From positions 11,376,999 to 11,440,998 of the forward strand of contig NC_060956.1 in assembly GCF_910589235.1 (NCBI RefSeq): DNA of 64,000 bases, written 5' to 3'. Positions 62,938 to 64,000 of this stretch are shown here, one piece after another (position 1 is the stretch's first letter; every line of letters begins with the position of its first letter). A model generated the notes under the pieces. That model saw only the letters and a list, made by a program, of their open reading frames with translations, searched no databases and was not told where the DNA came from. The position numbers and the translations under genes were made by a program. Source of the DNA: Vespa crabro (taxonomy: Eukaryota > Arthropoda > Insecta > Hymenoptera > Vespidae).

Positions 62938-64000
62938 TGGTACGAGTAATTTCAAAGTTTTCAAGATTTTAGGTTCGTAATTAACGAAATTTGCATGTGT
63001 CGATCTCAATTTCAACAATTTACATGTAAATACTCGTATTTACACATAGTAACAAACTTATATTTTTGTTTCATTATGTATTGTGTGTCGATAGAATATT
63101 AAAGCATTGAAATTGATTGAGATTTCATATTTCGTTTTTCGACGATACATCTTTATGAGCTAATAATCGTATATCACTTATGAAACAAGGTTAAAACGTC
63201 GAATCCAAGATTAAATAGATGTTTGATCTTCAGAAAAACAATGTCCGAATCGATAGGTAACATTTTTCAAACTTTGGTACGAGTAATTTCAATGTTTTCA
63301 CGATTTTATCTCCGCAATTAACGAAATTCGCATGGGTCGCTCCCATTTTTCGACAATATTCATGATAAACTCGTATTTACACATAGTCACAAACTTATAT
63401 TTAAGTTTCATTATGTATTGTGCGTCGATAGAATATAAAAGCATTGAAATTGATTGAGATTTCAAATTTCGTTTTTCGACGATACGTCTTTATGAGCTAA
63501 TAATCGTGTATGACTTATGAAACAAGGTTAAAACGTCGAATCCAAGATTAAATAGATGTTTGATCTTCAGAAACACAATTACCGAATCGAATGGAAACAT
63601 TTTTAATCTGTGGTACGAGTAATTTCAAAGTTTTCAAGATTTTATGTCCGTAATTAACGAAATTTGCATTTGTAGATCTCAATTTCGACAATTTACATGT
63701 AAATACTCGTATTTACACATAGTGACAAACTTATATTTTTGTTTCATTATGTATTGTGAGTCGATAGAATATTAAAGCATTGAAATTGATTGAGATTTCA
63801 TATTTCGTTTTTCGACGATACGTCTTTATGAGCTAATAATCGTATATCACTTATGAAACAAGGTTAAAACGTCGAATCCAAGATTAAATAGATGTTTGAT
63901 CTTCAGAAAAACAATGTCCGAATCGATAGGTAACATTTTTCAAACTTTGGTACGAGTAATTTCAATGTTTTCACGATTTTATATCCGCATTTAACGAAAT
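62938..64000 (+). repeat. Last complete dimer and partial unit at window edge
   Basis: A at 62938, C at 63275, A at 63611, and 53 bp of a C from 63948 with TATATCCGCATTT. The A at 63611 has GCATTTGTAGATC in place of GCATGTGTCGATC. Confidence 0.93.

Larger units (their letters stand above)
1..64000 (+). repeat. Tandem satellite array, 336-337 bp monomers in higher-order repeats
   Basis: The whole window is one head-to-tail array. Marking every monomer at its shared start (TGGTACGAGTAATTTCAA, rarely TGGTATGAG) gives spacings of 336 or 337 bp from 1 to 63948, with no larger gap or insertion: 190 complete monomers and a 53-bp partial one. Monomers fall into types A, B and C, arranged as units that start with A and end with C. 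Lengths of the 83 complete units (25 x 1010, 41 x 673, 12 x 336, 5 x 1347) sum to 63610 exactly. Stops interrupt every frame within about 100 codons. The array continues past both window ends. I do not recognise the family by name. A centromeric or pericentromeric location is an inference from array size and HOR structure. Confidence 0.99.
55535..64000 (+). repeat. Homogeneous A-C dimer domain (673 bp units)
   Basis: Units start at 55535, 56208, 56881, 57554, 58227, 58900, 59573, 60246, 60919, 61592, 62265 and 62938, each 673 bp, then a partial one at 63611. B is absent. C ends alternate irregularly between ACACAATTACC and GTCAAATG. The array continues beyond the window. Confidence 0.95.

Noticed and set aside
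1..64000. CRISPR array
   Set aside because: Repeats are 336-337 bp and directly abutting, with no unique spacers of 25-45 bp and no cas genes.
1..64000. rDNA or 5S rRNA tandem array, or tRNA cluster
   Set aside because: Monomers show no rRNA core sequence, no A and B box of RNA polymerase III genes, and no cloverleaf potential.
1..64000. Transposon or LTR remnants inside the array
   Set aside because: Every interval between monomer starts is 336 or 337 bp, so there is no room for an insertion, and no target-site duplication or terminal repeat is seen.
1..64000. Local inversion or strand switch of part of the array
   Set aside because: All monomers read in the same direction; no head-to-head or tail-to-tail junction was found.

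Overview
The window is a single uninterrupted block of tandem satellite DNA. I see no protein-coding gene, RNA gene, transposon, CRISPR array or unique-sequence island on either strand. The basic unit is a 336-337 bp, about 30% GC monomer. Stepping monomer by monomer through the sequence gives 190 complete monomers plus 53 bp of a 191st. All are head to tail on the same strand, with no inversion. All short open reading frames are satellite sequence read by chance.

Three main monomer types alternate. A is 337 bp, B is 337 bp and C is 336 bp, with a 1-bp shorter end. Equivalent monomers in different places are nearly identical, while A, B and C differ from one another at roughly 5-8% of positions (counted by eye on representatives). 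They form a higher-order repeat (HOR) with a simple grammar: a unit begins with an A-type start and ends with a C-type end. The 83 complete units are 25 trimers (mostly A-B-C, 1010 bp), 41 dimers (mostly A-C, 673 bp), 12 single chimeric monomers (336 bp) and 5 tetramers (1347 bp). Their lengths sum exactly to position 63610.

Layout: (1) 1-8752, A-B-C trimers and A-C dimers, partly as a 1683-bp A-B-C-A-C pentamer. (2) 8753-16490, a diverged chimeric monomer (A*) and a 3028-bp nine-monomer block present twice, with a mosaic monomer at the junction. (3) 16491-21876, a ten-monomer block with a 3366-bp repeat distance. (4) 21877-44763, a complex domain: a 19-monomer, 6395-bp super-repeat, a second copy enlarged by 1683 bp, a third partial copy, then a 3029-bp nine-monomer repeat present twice. 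Chimeric A/C and A/B monomers and a private B subtype mark this domain. (5) 44764-55534, pentamers, trimers and dimers like the left side, with recent local duplications. (6) 55535-64000, almost only A-C dimers, with 2692-bp and 1346-bp duplications.

The organism is a eukaryote. CpG is strongly over-represented for the base composition (18 per B monomer, about 8 expected) and is retained across copies, which argues against a heavily CpG-methylated genome and fits an invertebrate such as an insect; this is inference. Homogeneity, HOR structure and a period near twice 168 bp would fit a centromeric or pericentromeric array, but nothing in the window proves that location. The main interest is the fossil record of unequal exchange and gene conversion, plus type-specific dyad symmetries.
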